Shown piece by piece: positions 1 to 6,518 of a stretch of DNA of 8,168 nt. Both the position numbers and the translations under genes were made by a program. The notes below the pieces were generated by a model. The model made no database searches and was not told the DNA's origin. It saw only the letters and a list, made by a program, of their open reading frames with translations. Positions within the stretch are counted from its first letter, which is position 1. Every line of letters starts with the position of its first letter. The DNA comes from JASMHC01 sp042092935 (lineage in GTDB: Bacteria; Pseudomonadota; Alphaproteobacteria; Rhodobacterales; Rhodobacteraceae): positions 1-8,168 of the forward strand of contig JBELFK010000130.1 in assembly GCA_042092935.1 (NCBI GenBank). Reading direction: 5' to 3'.

Positions 1-982
1 CCGCGACCCCCAAGGCCACAGCCGAGCGTGCGAGGGCGACGGCAGAGGGCGTCAACGTGGTGAACAGCGCGGATGTGCGGTGGCCAATCGTGCCGAGGCC
101 GGGTGGCTTTTGCGCAAGAAACCACGCCCAGGTCGTCGTGGGGGCGATAAACAGCAGGGCCTGGGCGATGGAGAAGTCAAAGGCGATGTTGCCGATGATC
201 GTGGCCCCGATCATGGCGGTGCAAATTCCGCTGACGACGAGAACGGCCCGACGCGGCAGGGGCAGGGTTTGACCGCCGCTGTGCGGGGGCTCGTGACGCC
301 ATTCCCACCGGTCATAGAGACGCCCGACCAGGATAAACAGCGCGGCGGTGCCAAGCCCCATGATCGCGGCTTCGGGCCATGTGATGTCGGTGAAAATCGT
401 CAGCAGAACCGCTTGGGTCAGCGTCGTTGGCGCCCAGAGGATCACCCAGCTAAACCCGCGAATAAGGGCCGAGATTTGCCGACGCTCTAGCGCGGGGCCG
501 GGGTTGGTGCTTTGGATCATCGGGGCCATCAGGCTGACGGCTCCGAAGTTGAGGAACACGCCCATGAAATGCCCGCCCAAAGCTATGGCGAAAAACCGGC
601 GACCGGGGGGCTGCAAGATGAGATAGCGCCCGACCGCAAGGATCGATCCCGAGCGCGCGGCAACATCGCGCATGGCCGTCAAGGTCCAGATGAACGCCGC
701 AAAGAAAGTTGCCAGATCCAAGGCGTCGAGAATGGCCGCCTGATCGCCGCTGAGCGTGTAAGCCAGCGCCGTTGAAACCAAGGCAAAGGCCACGAGTGAG
801 ACCTCTCGGATCGTGAAGAACGGTGCCCCGAGCAGGCAGAGCACGCATAAAACCGTGCGCGAGGCATAGGCAAACATGGGTGCCTCGGTCAGGATCCACG
901 CGATCTCGGTGGCCAACAGGACCAAGAGCAGGGTCAAAAGCGCCTGTGCGCCACTTGTGCTTTGGCGGATCGTCTTTAGCAT
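1..982 (-). CDS. Multi-pass inner-membrane protein of unknown function (3' end cut by window edge)
   Basis: The minus strand is open from an ATG at 982 to the window edge, giving 327 residues without a stop. I do not recognise the family. The protein is strongly hydrophobic, with about nine likely membrane segments near residues 13-31, 38-56, 58-77, 88-108, 127-155, 170-195, 200-220, 240-268 and 268-285. Short polar loops lie between them, for example WEWRHEPPHSGG. The stretch GGHFMGVFLNFGAVSLMAPM, with Asn and Gly inside a membrane segment, and FSWVILWAPTTLTQA recall re-entrant or transport segments of ion-transporter-type permeases; that is only a resemblance. No Shine-Dalgarno is visible before 982, so the start is uncertain; a GTG three codons upstream has no better signal. 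The cupin gene starts divergently 29 bp away, so the two may share a control region and a role. Transport is an inference. Confidence 0.72.
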   Translation of the reverse strand, partial: MLKTIRQSTSGAQALLTLLLVLLATEIAWILTEAPMFAYASRTVLCVLCLLGAPFFTIREVSLVAFALVSTALAYTLSGDQAAILDALDLATFFAAFIWTLTAMRDVAARSGSILAVGRYLILQPPGRRFFAIALGGHFMGVFLNFGAVSLMAPMIQSTNPGPALERRQISALIRGFSWVILWAPTTLTQAVLLTIFTDITWPEAAIMGLGTAALFILVGRLYDRWEWRHEPPHSGGQTLPLPRRAVLVVSGICTAMIGATIIGNIAFDFSIAQALLFIAPTTTWAWFLAQKPPGLGTIGHRTSALFTTLTPSAVALARSAVALGVA

Positions 983-1011
983 GGCAAACACCGACCAAGG
1001 GGGACGCCGCC

Positions 1012-1617
1012 ATGCACGCCTATCTGTCTTTGTACCGTCTGGACTTTGCCGCCGGAGAGACCAAAAGCTGGCCCGAAGGGATTGGTGCGGCCTTGGTGGC
1101 GGAGGGGACGCTTGCGAGCGGAGATCACATCTTCATAGGCCAAGGCACGCCCCGGCCGACGGCGATCACACAGGCGGTTGTGCTGTGTTTCATGCTGACC
1201 AAAACCCAAGGGACGGGCGAAAATTGTCTTGAAAGTCAGGTGGTTGAGGTGCCAGAGCCGTTTTTGCTGCGTCTTGACGAGGTTGCCTTTCCACCGGGGG
1301 CGCAAGCCTATCGCCATGTGCATCCGGGACCCGGGTTTCGCCATCTTTTGCGCGGACAGTTGCGGCTGGAGGCCGACGATCACAGCTTTGATGCCAAGGT
1401 TGGGGACACGTGGTTTGAAGCGGCAAATTCGCCTGTGCGGGCCACGGCCACTGCGTCCGAGCCGGAAACCCGTTTCGTGCGCTGTATGATCCTGCCGCCG
1501 CACTTCCAAGGGCGTCCGACGATCAGCATCCTTGATCCGCGTGATGCCGAGCGACCAAAGCGACAAACGACACATCGTCACGTGGATCGCATTCTCGATC
1601 ACTTTGATGCGGGGTAA
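1012..1617 (+). CDS. Cupin-domain protein with degenerate metal-binding motifs
   Basis: The product is 201 residues, with no signal peptide or membrane segment, so it is probably cytoplasmic. The start at 1012 is chosen because AAGGGGGA at 997-1004 lies 7 nt upstream. A single cupin barrel fits residues about 80-150. Motif 1 is seen as G96-x5-H102-V-H104 followed by RHLLRG to G115, but the usual glutamate position is Gly108. Motif 2 is seen as GDTWFEAANSPV at 131-142, where the usual Pro, Gly and His positions are Ala137, Asn139 and Val142. Two of four classical metal ligands therefore appear absent. Residues 1-75 form an N-terminal part I do not recognise (GETKSWPEGIGAALVAEGTL, then a hydrophobic run AITQAVVLCFMLT). 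The gene is divergent from the membrane protein and overlaps the convergent GlcG-like gene by 19 bp. Family cupin: fairly sure; function: unknown, possibly small-molecule binding. Confidence 0.85.
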   Translation: MHAYLSLYRLDFAAGETKSWPEGIGAALVAEGTLASGDHIFIGQGTPRPTAITQAVVLCFMLTKTQGTGENCLESQVVEVPEPFLLRLDEVAFPPGAQAYRHVHPGPGFRHLLRGQLRLEADDHSFDAKVGDTWFEAANSPVRATATASEPETRFVRCMILPPHFQGRPTISILDPRDAERPKRQTTHRHVDRILDHFDAG

Positions 1618-2096
1618 TGGTCTGACAGCGACGAGGTGCGCCATTCGGGATTGGCCTCGGCGGGTTCGGGGTGGAAATCGGCTGAGCGGATCGCCTCGAT
1701 CGCGCAGTATTCGTCCTTGTCCGAGGTGTCGCCGCTGATGCCGACGGCCCCCAGGGTGACGCCCTGTGCGTCTTCGACAAGAACGCCGCCCGGCACCGGA
1801 ATAAACTGCCCGCCCGAGGCCGCCGCGATGGCGTTTTGAAACGCTGGTCGGTTGGAGAGCCGATCACGGATCAACCGGCTGGAAATGCCCATGCCCAAAG
1901 CGCCGTAGGCTTTGCCAAAGGCGATCTCAAAACGCACGATGCCCGAGCCGTCTTCGGATTGCATCGCCACCAGCTTGCCGCCCGCATCCAGCACGACGAC
2001 CGTCAGGGGCAAAAGATCGGCCGCGCGCCCCAGGGCCAGGGCCTTGGTGACGATGGCGTTGGCCTTTTCCAGCGGCAGTGAACAGTGCAGTCGCAT
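1599..2096 (-). CDS. GlcG/HbpS-family protein (heme-binding-protein family)
   Basis: The product is 165 residues, the usual size for the GlcG/HbpS (PduO C-terminal-like) family. Family hallmarks are visible: an N-terminal helix of the type LPLEKANAIVTKALALG (7-23), VVVLDAGGKLVAMQSEDG (33-50), the glycine-rich GGQFIPVPGGVLV (95-107), and the C-terminal GAVGISGDTSDKDEYCA (116-132). There is no signal peptide. Members include GlcG of glycolate operons and the heme-binding HbpS; most have no proven reaction and often sit beside transporters or catabolic genes. Here the ATG follows the dctM stop after 3 bp, so it is almost certainly co-transcribed as the last TRAP-operon gene. Its own Shine-Dalgarno is weak, which fits translational coupling. 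Its 3' end overlaps the convergent cupin gene. Family call is secure; heme binding in this member is not shown. Confidence 0.9.
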   Translation of the reverse strand: MRLHCSLPLEKANAIVTKALALGRAADLLPLTVVVLDAGGKLVAMQSEDGSGIVRFEIAFGKAYGALGMGISSRLIRDRLSNRPAFQNAIAAASGGQFIPVPGGVLVEDAQGVTLGAVGISGDTSDKDEYCAIEAIRSADFHPEPAEANPEWRTSSLSDHYPASK

Positions 2097-2099
2097 AGG

Positions 2100-3419
2100 C
2101 TACCCGACAAAATTGGGCAGCCAGGTCACGATCTCTGGGAAAGCCAGAAGGGCTGCGATGGTGAGGACATCGGCGATGAAAAACAAGGCGATGCCGCGGA
2201 ACACGTCGGTCAGTGGGATGTCTGGGCGAACGCCGTTCACGACAAAGCAATTCAGGCCAATGGGCGGGGTAATCAGACAGACCTCGGCCATTTTGACGAC
2301 GATGATGCCGAACCAGATCGAATCAAAGCCCAGGGCGATGACCGCCGGATAGACGACCGGAAGCGTCAGCAACAGCATTCCGATGGCGTCCATGAACATG
2401 CCCAGAACCGCATAGGCCAAGAGAATGCAGATCATGATGACCATGGGCGGCACATCGAGACCGACGATCCAGACGGTAAAGGCCTCGGGCAGGCCCGAGA
2501 AGCCTAAGAAACGCACAAAGATCAGCACGCCCCAGATCAGCGAAAAGATCATCACTGTCAGCTTGGCCGCTTCCATGAGCGAGCTTTGGATGTCCTTCAT
2601 TTTTGTTCCGCGCATGACGGCAAGGCCAAAGACCACCGCCGCGCCAAGGGCACCGGCCTCGGTCGGGGTTGCCCAGCCGCCGTAAATGGCTGAGATGATT
2701 ATGAAAACCACAACGAAGATTGGCAGAACGCCGGGCAGGGATTTCACCCGCTCGCCCCATGTGAAGCCGCCAACCGAGGGTGCATCATCGGGGCGTGCCA
2801 TGGCCCAAACGATGATGATGCCCGCATAGATCGCCGCCGACACAAGGCCCGGTAGGAAGCCCGCAAGAAGCAGTTTGCCCACCGATTCCTCGACGATGAT
2901 GGCGTAGATCACGATAATGGCGGACGGGGGAATGAGGGTTGCCAAGGTGCCCCCGGCTGCGACCACACCTGCGGCGAGACGGCGGTTGTAGCCGTATTTG
3001 AGCATCTCGGGGATTGCGACACGGCTGAACACCGCCGACGTCGCGGTTGAAGCGCCGGACACGGCGGCAAAACCGGCGGTGGCAAAGACGGTCGCTACGG
3101 CCAGACCTCCGGGCACCCAGCCGATCCATTTGCGCGCGGCGTCAAAGAGCGAACTCGTCATGCCTGCGTGATAGGCGAGAAAGCCGATGAAGATGAACAT
3201 CGGCAGCACGCTGAGCGCGTAAGTCGATGATTTTGAATGCGGAATCGTGCCGACGATGCCAGCGGCGGGGCCCCAGCCGAGCAGCTCAACCAGTCCGAAC
3301 AGACCGACAATGGCGGCGGCGAATACAACGCGAACGCCCACAAAGATGAGGCCCAGCAGGCAGACAAGCGCGATGATGCCGACAAGAAACGGGTTGGCAA
3401 ATCCAATACCGAGGATCAT
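2100..3419 (-). CDS. dctM: TRAP transporter large permease subunit DctM
   Basis: The product is 439 residues, a normal length for DctM, the inner-membrane channel subunit of TRAP transporters that moves substrate with a Na+ (or H+) gradient after delivery by DctP. It is hydrophobic throughout, with about 11-12 membrane segments. Family signatures are intact: SGASTATSAVFSRVAIPEM beginning at residue 121, then YGYNRRLAAG, the re-entrant-type GGTLATLIPPS at 156-166, GKLLLAGFLPGL at 181-192, and the C-terminal ITPPIGLNCFVVNG at 383-396. The start ATG overlaps the dctQ stop in an ATGA (3416-3419), and GAGG about 7 nt upstream serves as ribosome site, so the two permease subunits are translationally coupled. 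The GlcG-like gene follows after 3 bp. The substrate cannot be read from this subunit. Confidence 0.96.
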   Translation of the reverse strand: MILGIGFANPFLVGIIALVCLLGLIFVGVRVVFAAAIVGLFGLVELLGWGPAAGIVGTIPHSKSSTYALSVLPMFIFIGFLAYHAGMTSSLFDAARKWIGWVPGGLAVATVFATAGFAAVSGASTATSAVFSRVAIPEMLKYGYNRRLAAGVVAAGGTLATLIPPSAIIVIYAIIVEESVGKLLLAGFLPGLVSAAIYAGIIIVWAMARPDDAPSVGGFTWGERVKSLPGVLPIFVVVFIIISAIYGGWATPTEAGALGAAVVFGLAVMRGTKMKDIQSSLMEAAKLTVMIFSLIWGVLIFVRFLGFSGLPEAFTVWIVGLDVPPMVIMICILLAYAVLGMFMDAIGMLLLTLPVVYPAVIALGFDSIWFGIIVVKMAEVCLITPPIGLNCFVVNGVRPDIPLTDVFRGIALFFIADVLTIAALLAFPEIVTWLPNFVG

Positions 3420-4039
3420 GATTTTTCCTCGTTTTCAGGGGGTGTGGCGTCGTCGCCCATGATTTCGTGAATCTCGTCTTGGGCCTGTTCGGCGACCTCT
3501 TTCATCAACACAACGCCGGTGGGCGCTTTTGACGGGTCAAGAACAAGGCGGAGGGAGCCGAGGAATTGGATGGACAGCCTGAGCCACCATATTCCAAAGG
3601 CGATGGGGACCAGAAGTTTCGAGGGCCAAACGGGGAATTCTGCGTCAATCGTGGTGTCGCCCAGCGTGTAGGAGCGCACGAAATGCCCCCAGCCAAACCA
3701 GACGAGGACACCGATGATAAACAAAGCGACAAAAATGCCGAAGCTCTCGGCGATCCAAAGAACGCGGCCGCGCAGGCGTCCGATCAGCAATTCCATGCGG
3801 ATGTGCGCACCAAGACGTTGGCAATAAGCCGCCCCGAGAAACGCCATCGAGGCCATCGATAATTCGACGAGATCGATGTAGCCGTTCAGCGGGGCATTGA
3901 ATAACGAGCGCATGACGATCTGGGCGACCCCCAGACACATCAGGGCAAAAATTGCGAAGGCAGCCAAAAGGTTCGCAAGGTCTTCAACAGGCATCAACAA
4001 CCGGTCGGATTTGGCCAAAAGACCATTGTTGTCAGACAT
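3416..4039 (-). CDS. dctQ: TRAP transporter small permease subunit DctQ
   Basis: The product is 207 residues with four membrane segments near 20-43, 55-75, 92-116 and 141-165, the DctQ layout. This subunit pairs with DctM in the inner membrane. Conserved features include LGAHIRMELLIGRLRG after the second segment and FPVWPSKLLVPIAFGIWWLRL leading into the fourth. The ribosome site AGGAGA at 4045-4050 lies 5 nt before the ATG at 4039. The protein is somewhat longer than many DctQ proteins because of a hydrophilic, acidic C-terminal tail of about 30 residues (from VAEQAQDEIHEIMGDD to ENEEKS) that should lie in the cytoplasm. It overlaps dctM by 4 bp. Upstream, a 74-bp gap with a hairpin separates it from dctP. 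Confidence 0.95.
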   Translation of the reverse strand: MSDNNGLLAKSDRLLMPVEDLANLLAAFAIFALMCLGVAQIVMRSLFNAPLNGYIDLVELSMASMAFLGAAYCQRLGAHIRMELLIGRLRGRVLWIAESFGIFVALFIIGVLVWFGWGHFVRSYTLGDTTIDAEFPVWPSKLLVPIAFGIWWLRLSIQFLGSLRLVLDPSKAPTGVVLMKEVAEQAQDEIHEIMGDDATPPENEEKS

Positions 4040-4070
4040 ATAAGTCTCCTGAGGAATGACGAAGTTGGGT

Positions 4071-4098
4071 GTTCAGGGGCAGATGACCACCCCTGAAC
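4071..4098 (-). promoter_or_regulatory. Hairpin between dctP and dctQ (candidate mRNA stabiliser or partial terminator)
   Basis: A perfect 9-bp inverted repeat is seen: GTTCAGGGG at 4071-4079 and CCCCTGAAC at 4090-4098, with a 10-nt loop. It begins 15 nt after the dctP stop on the coding strand. No U-run follows the stem in the direction of transcription, so a full intrinsic terminator is unlikely. In binding-protein-dependent transporter operons such hairpins commonly protect the upstream binding-protein mRNA or cut down read-through into the permease genes. That role here is inferred. Confidence 0.7.
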
Positions 4099-4113
4099 CT
4101 ATCATGCAAGCGA

Positions 4114-5151
4114 TCAGTTCATTGATGCTTTTGCTTCCTCAGCATATTCAAAGATCGCATCGAACACGCCCTGCGCGTCAAAGGCGTCTTGATTGTCGGC
4201 AATCCAAGCGTCCCAAACCGGCTGACCGGCGACTTCGCGGAATTGTGCCAATTGCTCGTCCGAGTAGGTGATCTTGGTCATCGTTTCCTCAAACACGGGC
4301 AGGTTCTTGGCATCGGCTGACGCATAGGCGGCAAGCTCGGTGTCCAGAACAAGGTCGCGGTACTTGGCGAGAAGCTCTTTATACTGGTCTGGAAGACCAT
4401 CATAGGCCGTCTTGTTGAAGACCCAACCGCATTCAGAGGTGCCCGGTGCCAGGTTTGAAGTGAACCAATCGGCCTCTTCGCTGATTTTGAACGATACGTG
4501 GGCGTAGGTGTAAGGGAAGGCGGCGGCATCAAGTGCGCCACGCTGGAACGCGGTTGACGTTTCGCCAGCGGGAAGCGTTTGCTTCACAGCGCCCAGTTTT
4601 TCCATCGCGGACCCAAGGCCGCCACCGGCACGAACGCGCAGGCCTGACCAGTCCTCAAGATTGACGGGTGCGTCACCCTTGCCGAGGATTTCATACTGCG
4701 GAAGCAAGCCGGATGCGTAAGGAATGGCGTTCCACTTTTCCATATCCGCAACGATTGCCGGGTGATCGAACATTTTGGTACGGACGTATTTGTCGACCTG
4801 TGGATCACCAAGAGGCAGGAACGGCAGTGAGAACACCATCCACGCCGGGTTTTTGCCGGGGTGATAGAAGTTACAGATCGCGGCCCCTTCAAAGGCGTTC
4901 AGTTTCAAGCCATCGAGGTTTTCACGGCTGCCCGAAAGCTGCGCACCGTAGAAGATCTTGATGTCAAACTTGCCTCCGGTGTCTTCACGCACCTGGTCGG
5001 CCATGGCCTCCATCCCTGCGGAGAGGGCGCGCGGGTTGCCCCACATCGAAATTTTCCAGAATACCGACGGTCCGTCGACCATCTGAGCGGCTGCCGGGCT
5101 GGCAATTGCCAAGGCGAGAAGCCCGCTCACTACGTTGCGCTTCAAGGACAT
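4114..5151 (-). CDS. dctP: TRAP transporter periplasmic substrate-binding protein DctP
   Basis: The product is 345 residues. A clear Sec signal peptide covers residues 1-22 (basic MSLKR, hydrophobic core VVSGLLALAIA, SPAAA then Gln), so the mature protein is periplasmic. The DctP fold is indicated by WGNPRALSAGMEAMADQV near the N-terminus, FYGAQLSGSRENLDGLKLNAFEGA (67-90), PFLPL (110-114), and the segment LEDWSGLRVRAGGG, where Arg174 matches the conserved arginine that in the family grips the substrate carboxylate. This makes an organic anion the likely ligand, but its identity is open. GGAGA at 5159-5163 lies 7 nt before the ATG, supporting this start. It is the first gene of the operon, as expected for the subunit needed in greatest amount, followed by the hairpin, dctQ, dctM and the GlcG-like gene. 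Confidence 0.95.
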   Translation of the reverse strand: MSLKRNVVSGLLALAIASPAAAQMVDGPSVFWKISMWGNPRALSAGMEAMADQVREDTGGKFDIKIFYGAQLSGSRENLDGLKLNAFEGAAICNFYHPGKNPAWMVFSLPFLPLGDPQVDKYVRTKMFDHPAIVADMEKWNAIPYASGLLPQYEILGKGDAPVNLEDWSGLRVRAGGGLGSAMEKLGAVKQTLPAGETSTAFQRGALDAAAFPYTYAHVSFKISEEADWFTSNLAPGTSECGWVFNKTAYDGLPDQYKELLAKYRDLVLDTELAAYASADAKNLPVFEETMTKITYSDEQLAQFREVAGQPVWDAWIADNQDAFDAQGVFDAIFEYAEEAKASMN

Positions 5152-5189
5152 TTGTTCGTCTCCATGTTGGTTTTTATGATTATGTGGAT

Positions 5190-5218
5190 AATATCGATTT
5201 TTTTATGAGTTGTGTCAA
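5190..5218 (-). promoter_or_regulatory. Predicted sigma-70-type promoter of the TRAP operon
   Basis: On the minus strand TTGACA (5218-5213) is a perfect -35 match. It is followed by a 17-bp AT-rich spacer and GATATT (5195-5190), a 4 of 6 match to TATAAT. Transcription would start near 5183, leaving a leader of about 30 nt with the dctP ribosome site. The -35 box is overlapped by the direct repeat at 5211-5229, which may be an operator. Confidence 0.6.
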
Positions 5219-5229
5219 TATGTGCAATA
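5211..5229. repeat. Tandem near-repeat TGTGTCAATA / TGTGCAATA over the dctP -35 box
   Basis: TGTGTCAATA at 5211-5220 is followed directly by TGTGCAATA at 5221-5229; the copies differ by one missing T and start 10 bp apart, about one helical turn. They overlap and flank the predicted -35 box of the TRAP promoter. This spacing suits a protein binding one face of DNA, but chance in an AT-rich stretch is possible. Confidence 0.35.
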
Positions 5230-5319
5230 TTTAGGTTTCGCAGCGTGGGCCGATTGCGCAAGAGGGCGCTTACGGCGCTGCGGGTCGGGCGTCGGTTCGC
5301 GCGATGCGGGCACAATTTT

Positions 5320-5349
5320 CTGTCAATTATCGACATTTCCCGTTCTAAT
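5320..5349 (+). promoter_or_regulatory. Predicted promoter of the SGNH hydrolase gene, with palindrome
   Basis: CTGTCA (5320-5325, 4 of 6 to TTGACA), an 18-bp spacer and TCTAAT (5344-5349, 5 of 6 to TATAAT) form a plausible sigma-70 promoter, giving a start near 5356 and a leader of about 44 nt. The -35 box is overlapped by an imperfect palindrome at 5321-5335, TGTCAATTATCGACA, which has matching TGTC/GACA ends and one mismatched pair in each half. Confidence 0.45.
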
Positions 5350-5399
5350 AAGGGCCGGTTGCCGCAGTCAGGCGACGGTGAATCGCGAGAGTTAAGAGT

Positions 5400-6509
5400 G
5401 TGTTAAAAAGAATTGCCCTCGTTTTTCTGCTTCTGGCCGTGTCGGTTGGTGTTTCCGAAGCGCTTGCCCGGTTGATCTTTCCTCCGGTTGACTATCTTGA
5501 GGTGACGACGGTTTCAGACCCGATACTTGGGCACCGTATACGGGCTGGCGACAATGGCCATGATGCCTGGGGGCGGCGGTCTGCGAATGGGCCGGAAGTC
5601 TCTGACATATTGGCCATCGGCGATTCGATGACCTATGGCTATGGCGTGCGCGGGGGCGATGCCTGGCCGATGCAACTGGGCGATTTGGCGGGACTAAAGG
5701 TGTATAACGCCGGGCTTGGTGGGTACGGGCCGCTTCAGTATCTTACGGTGCTGAAAACGCGGTTTGACGACATTGCCCCCAAGGGGGTCGTGCTGATGGT
5801 GTTTCCCGGGAACGATCTGTTTGACGCCTATAATATCGCCTATAATAAAGAGTATTGGGCCAGTTGGCGGCAATCCGACCAGCCACAATTGGCGGCGCCG
5901 GTGGTCGAGCCGCAAGATATTCCCCAGCCCTCGAAGGTGAAAAGGCTTCGGTCTTGGCTGGCCGGAAACTCGATCATCTATCGCGTGGTGACGCAAAGCC
6001 CGGTCTTTGATGTGGTGCGACGCTCGGAAGCTGGGGGCGCAACGGATGTGTTTACGGTGGATCACGCGGGTGCGACCTCGATCTTAAGGTCCAAACGCTG
6101 GATGTTCCTGACCGATCTTGAGAGGCCGCGGATCAATGAAGGCCTGAGGATAACAAAACGCGCGCTGGGCGAGATTGCAGATTATCTGTCCGAACGAGAA
6201 ATTCCGCTGCACGTCATGATTATGCCCGTGCGCGAACATGTCTTTATGTCGTCCTCGATCAAGGGAGACTTTAGAGACGATGCCGAGATGCAATATTTGG
6301 CGCAAAACCTTGAAAAGATTGAAAAAGACCTCGAAGGATTTCTGGATGAAAAGGGTGTGGCATTCACCAATCTAAGGCCGGTCTTCACCCAAGCGCTTGA
6401 AACACAGAACCTGTTTCCGGTGTATGATTCGCATCCGACGGCGGTGGGGTATGATCTGATCGCGCGGGAAATTCTGCCGGTTGCGCGGGCAATGGTCGCG
6501 GGCAACTAG
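5400..6509 (+). CDS. Membrane-anchored SGNH/GDSL-type hydrolase
   Basis: The product is 369 residues from a GTG at 5400; the encoded N-terminus (LKRIALVFLLLAVSVGVSEALARLIFPP) is a typical signal anchor, which supports this start, and GAGAG lies about 9 nt upstream. The rest should face the periplasm. SGNH blocks are visible: GDSMTYGYGV with nucleophile Ser76 (74-83), NAGLGGYGPLQ with the block II glycine (102-112), PGNDLFDAY with Asn137 (135-143), and YDSHPTAVGYDLIA with Asp343 and His345. The catalytic set Ser-Gly-Asn-His is therefore complete. The Asp-x-His spacing resembles the AlgX/AlgJ-like and related acyl-transfer or esterase branch more than the common Asp-x-x-His. The substrate is unknown; deacetylation or acetylation of a polysaccharide or glycan is a guess. 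It is divergent from dctP and convergent with the regulator gene, so it is probably a single-gene transcript. Confidence 0.88.
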   Translation: MLKRIALVFLLLAVSVGVSEALARLIFPPVDYLEVTTVSDPILGHRIRAGDNGHDAWGRRSANGPEVSDILAIGDSMTYGYGVRGGDAWPMQLGDLAGLKVYNAGLGGYGPLQYLTVLKTRFDDIAPKGVVLMVFPGNDLFDAYNIAYNKEYWASWRQSDQPQLAAPVVEPQDIPQPSKVKRLRSWLAGNSIIYRVVTQSPVFDVVRRSEAGGATDVFTVDHAGATSILRSKRWMFLTDLERPRINEGLRITKRALGEIADYLSEREIPLHVMIMPVREHVFMSSSIKGDFRDDAEMQYLAQNLEKIEKDLEGFLDEKGVAFTNLRPVFTQALETQNLFPVYDSHPTAVGYDLIAREILPVARAMVAGN

Positions 6510-6518
6510 CCTTGTTCG

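Noticed and set aside
80..490. 136-residue plus-strand reading frame
   Set aside because: Low-complexity Arg/Gly/Asp-rich product antisense to the membrane protein, with no ribosome site; a typical shadow in GC-rich DNA.
450..1013. 187-residue minus-strand reading frame
   Set aside because: It is rich in Arg, His and Pro with no domain pattern, and runs out of frame over the strongly hydrophobic membrane protein that starts at 982.
976..1644. 222-residue minus-strand reading frame opposite the cupin gene
   Set aside because: The plus strand gives a recognisable cupin with a good ribosome site; the antisense product has no family features.
5197..5204. T-run in the dctP upstream region as a terminator
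   Set aside because: No GC-rich stem precedes it on either strand, and it lies within the spacer of the predicted TRAP promoter.
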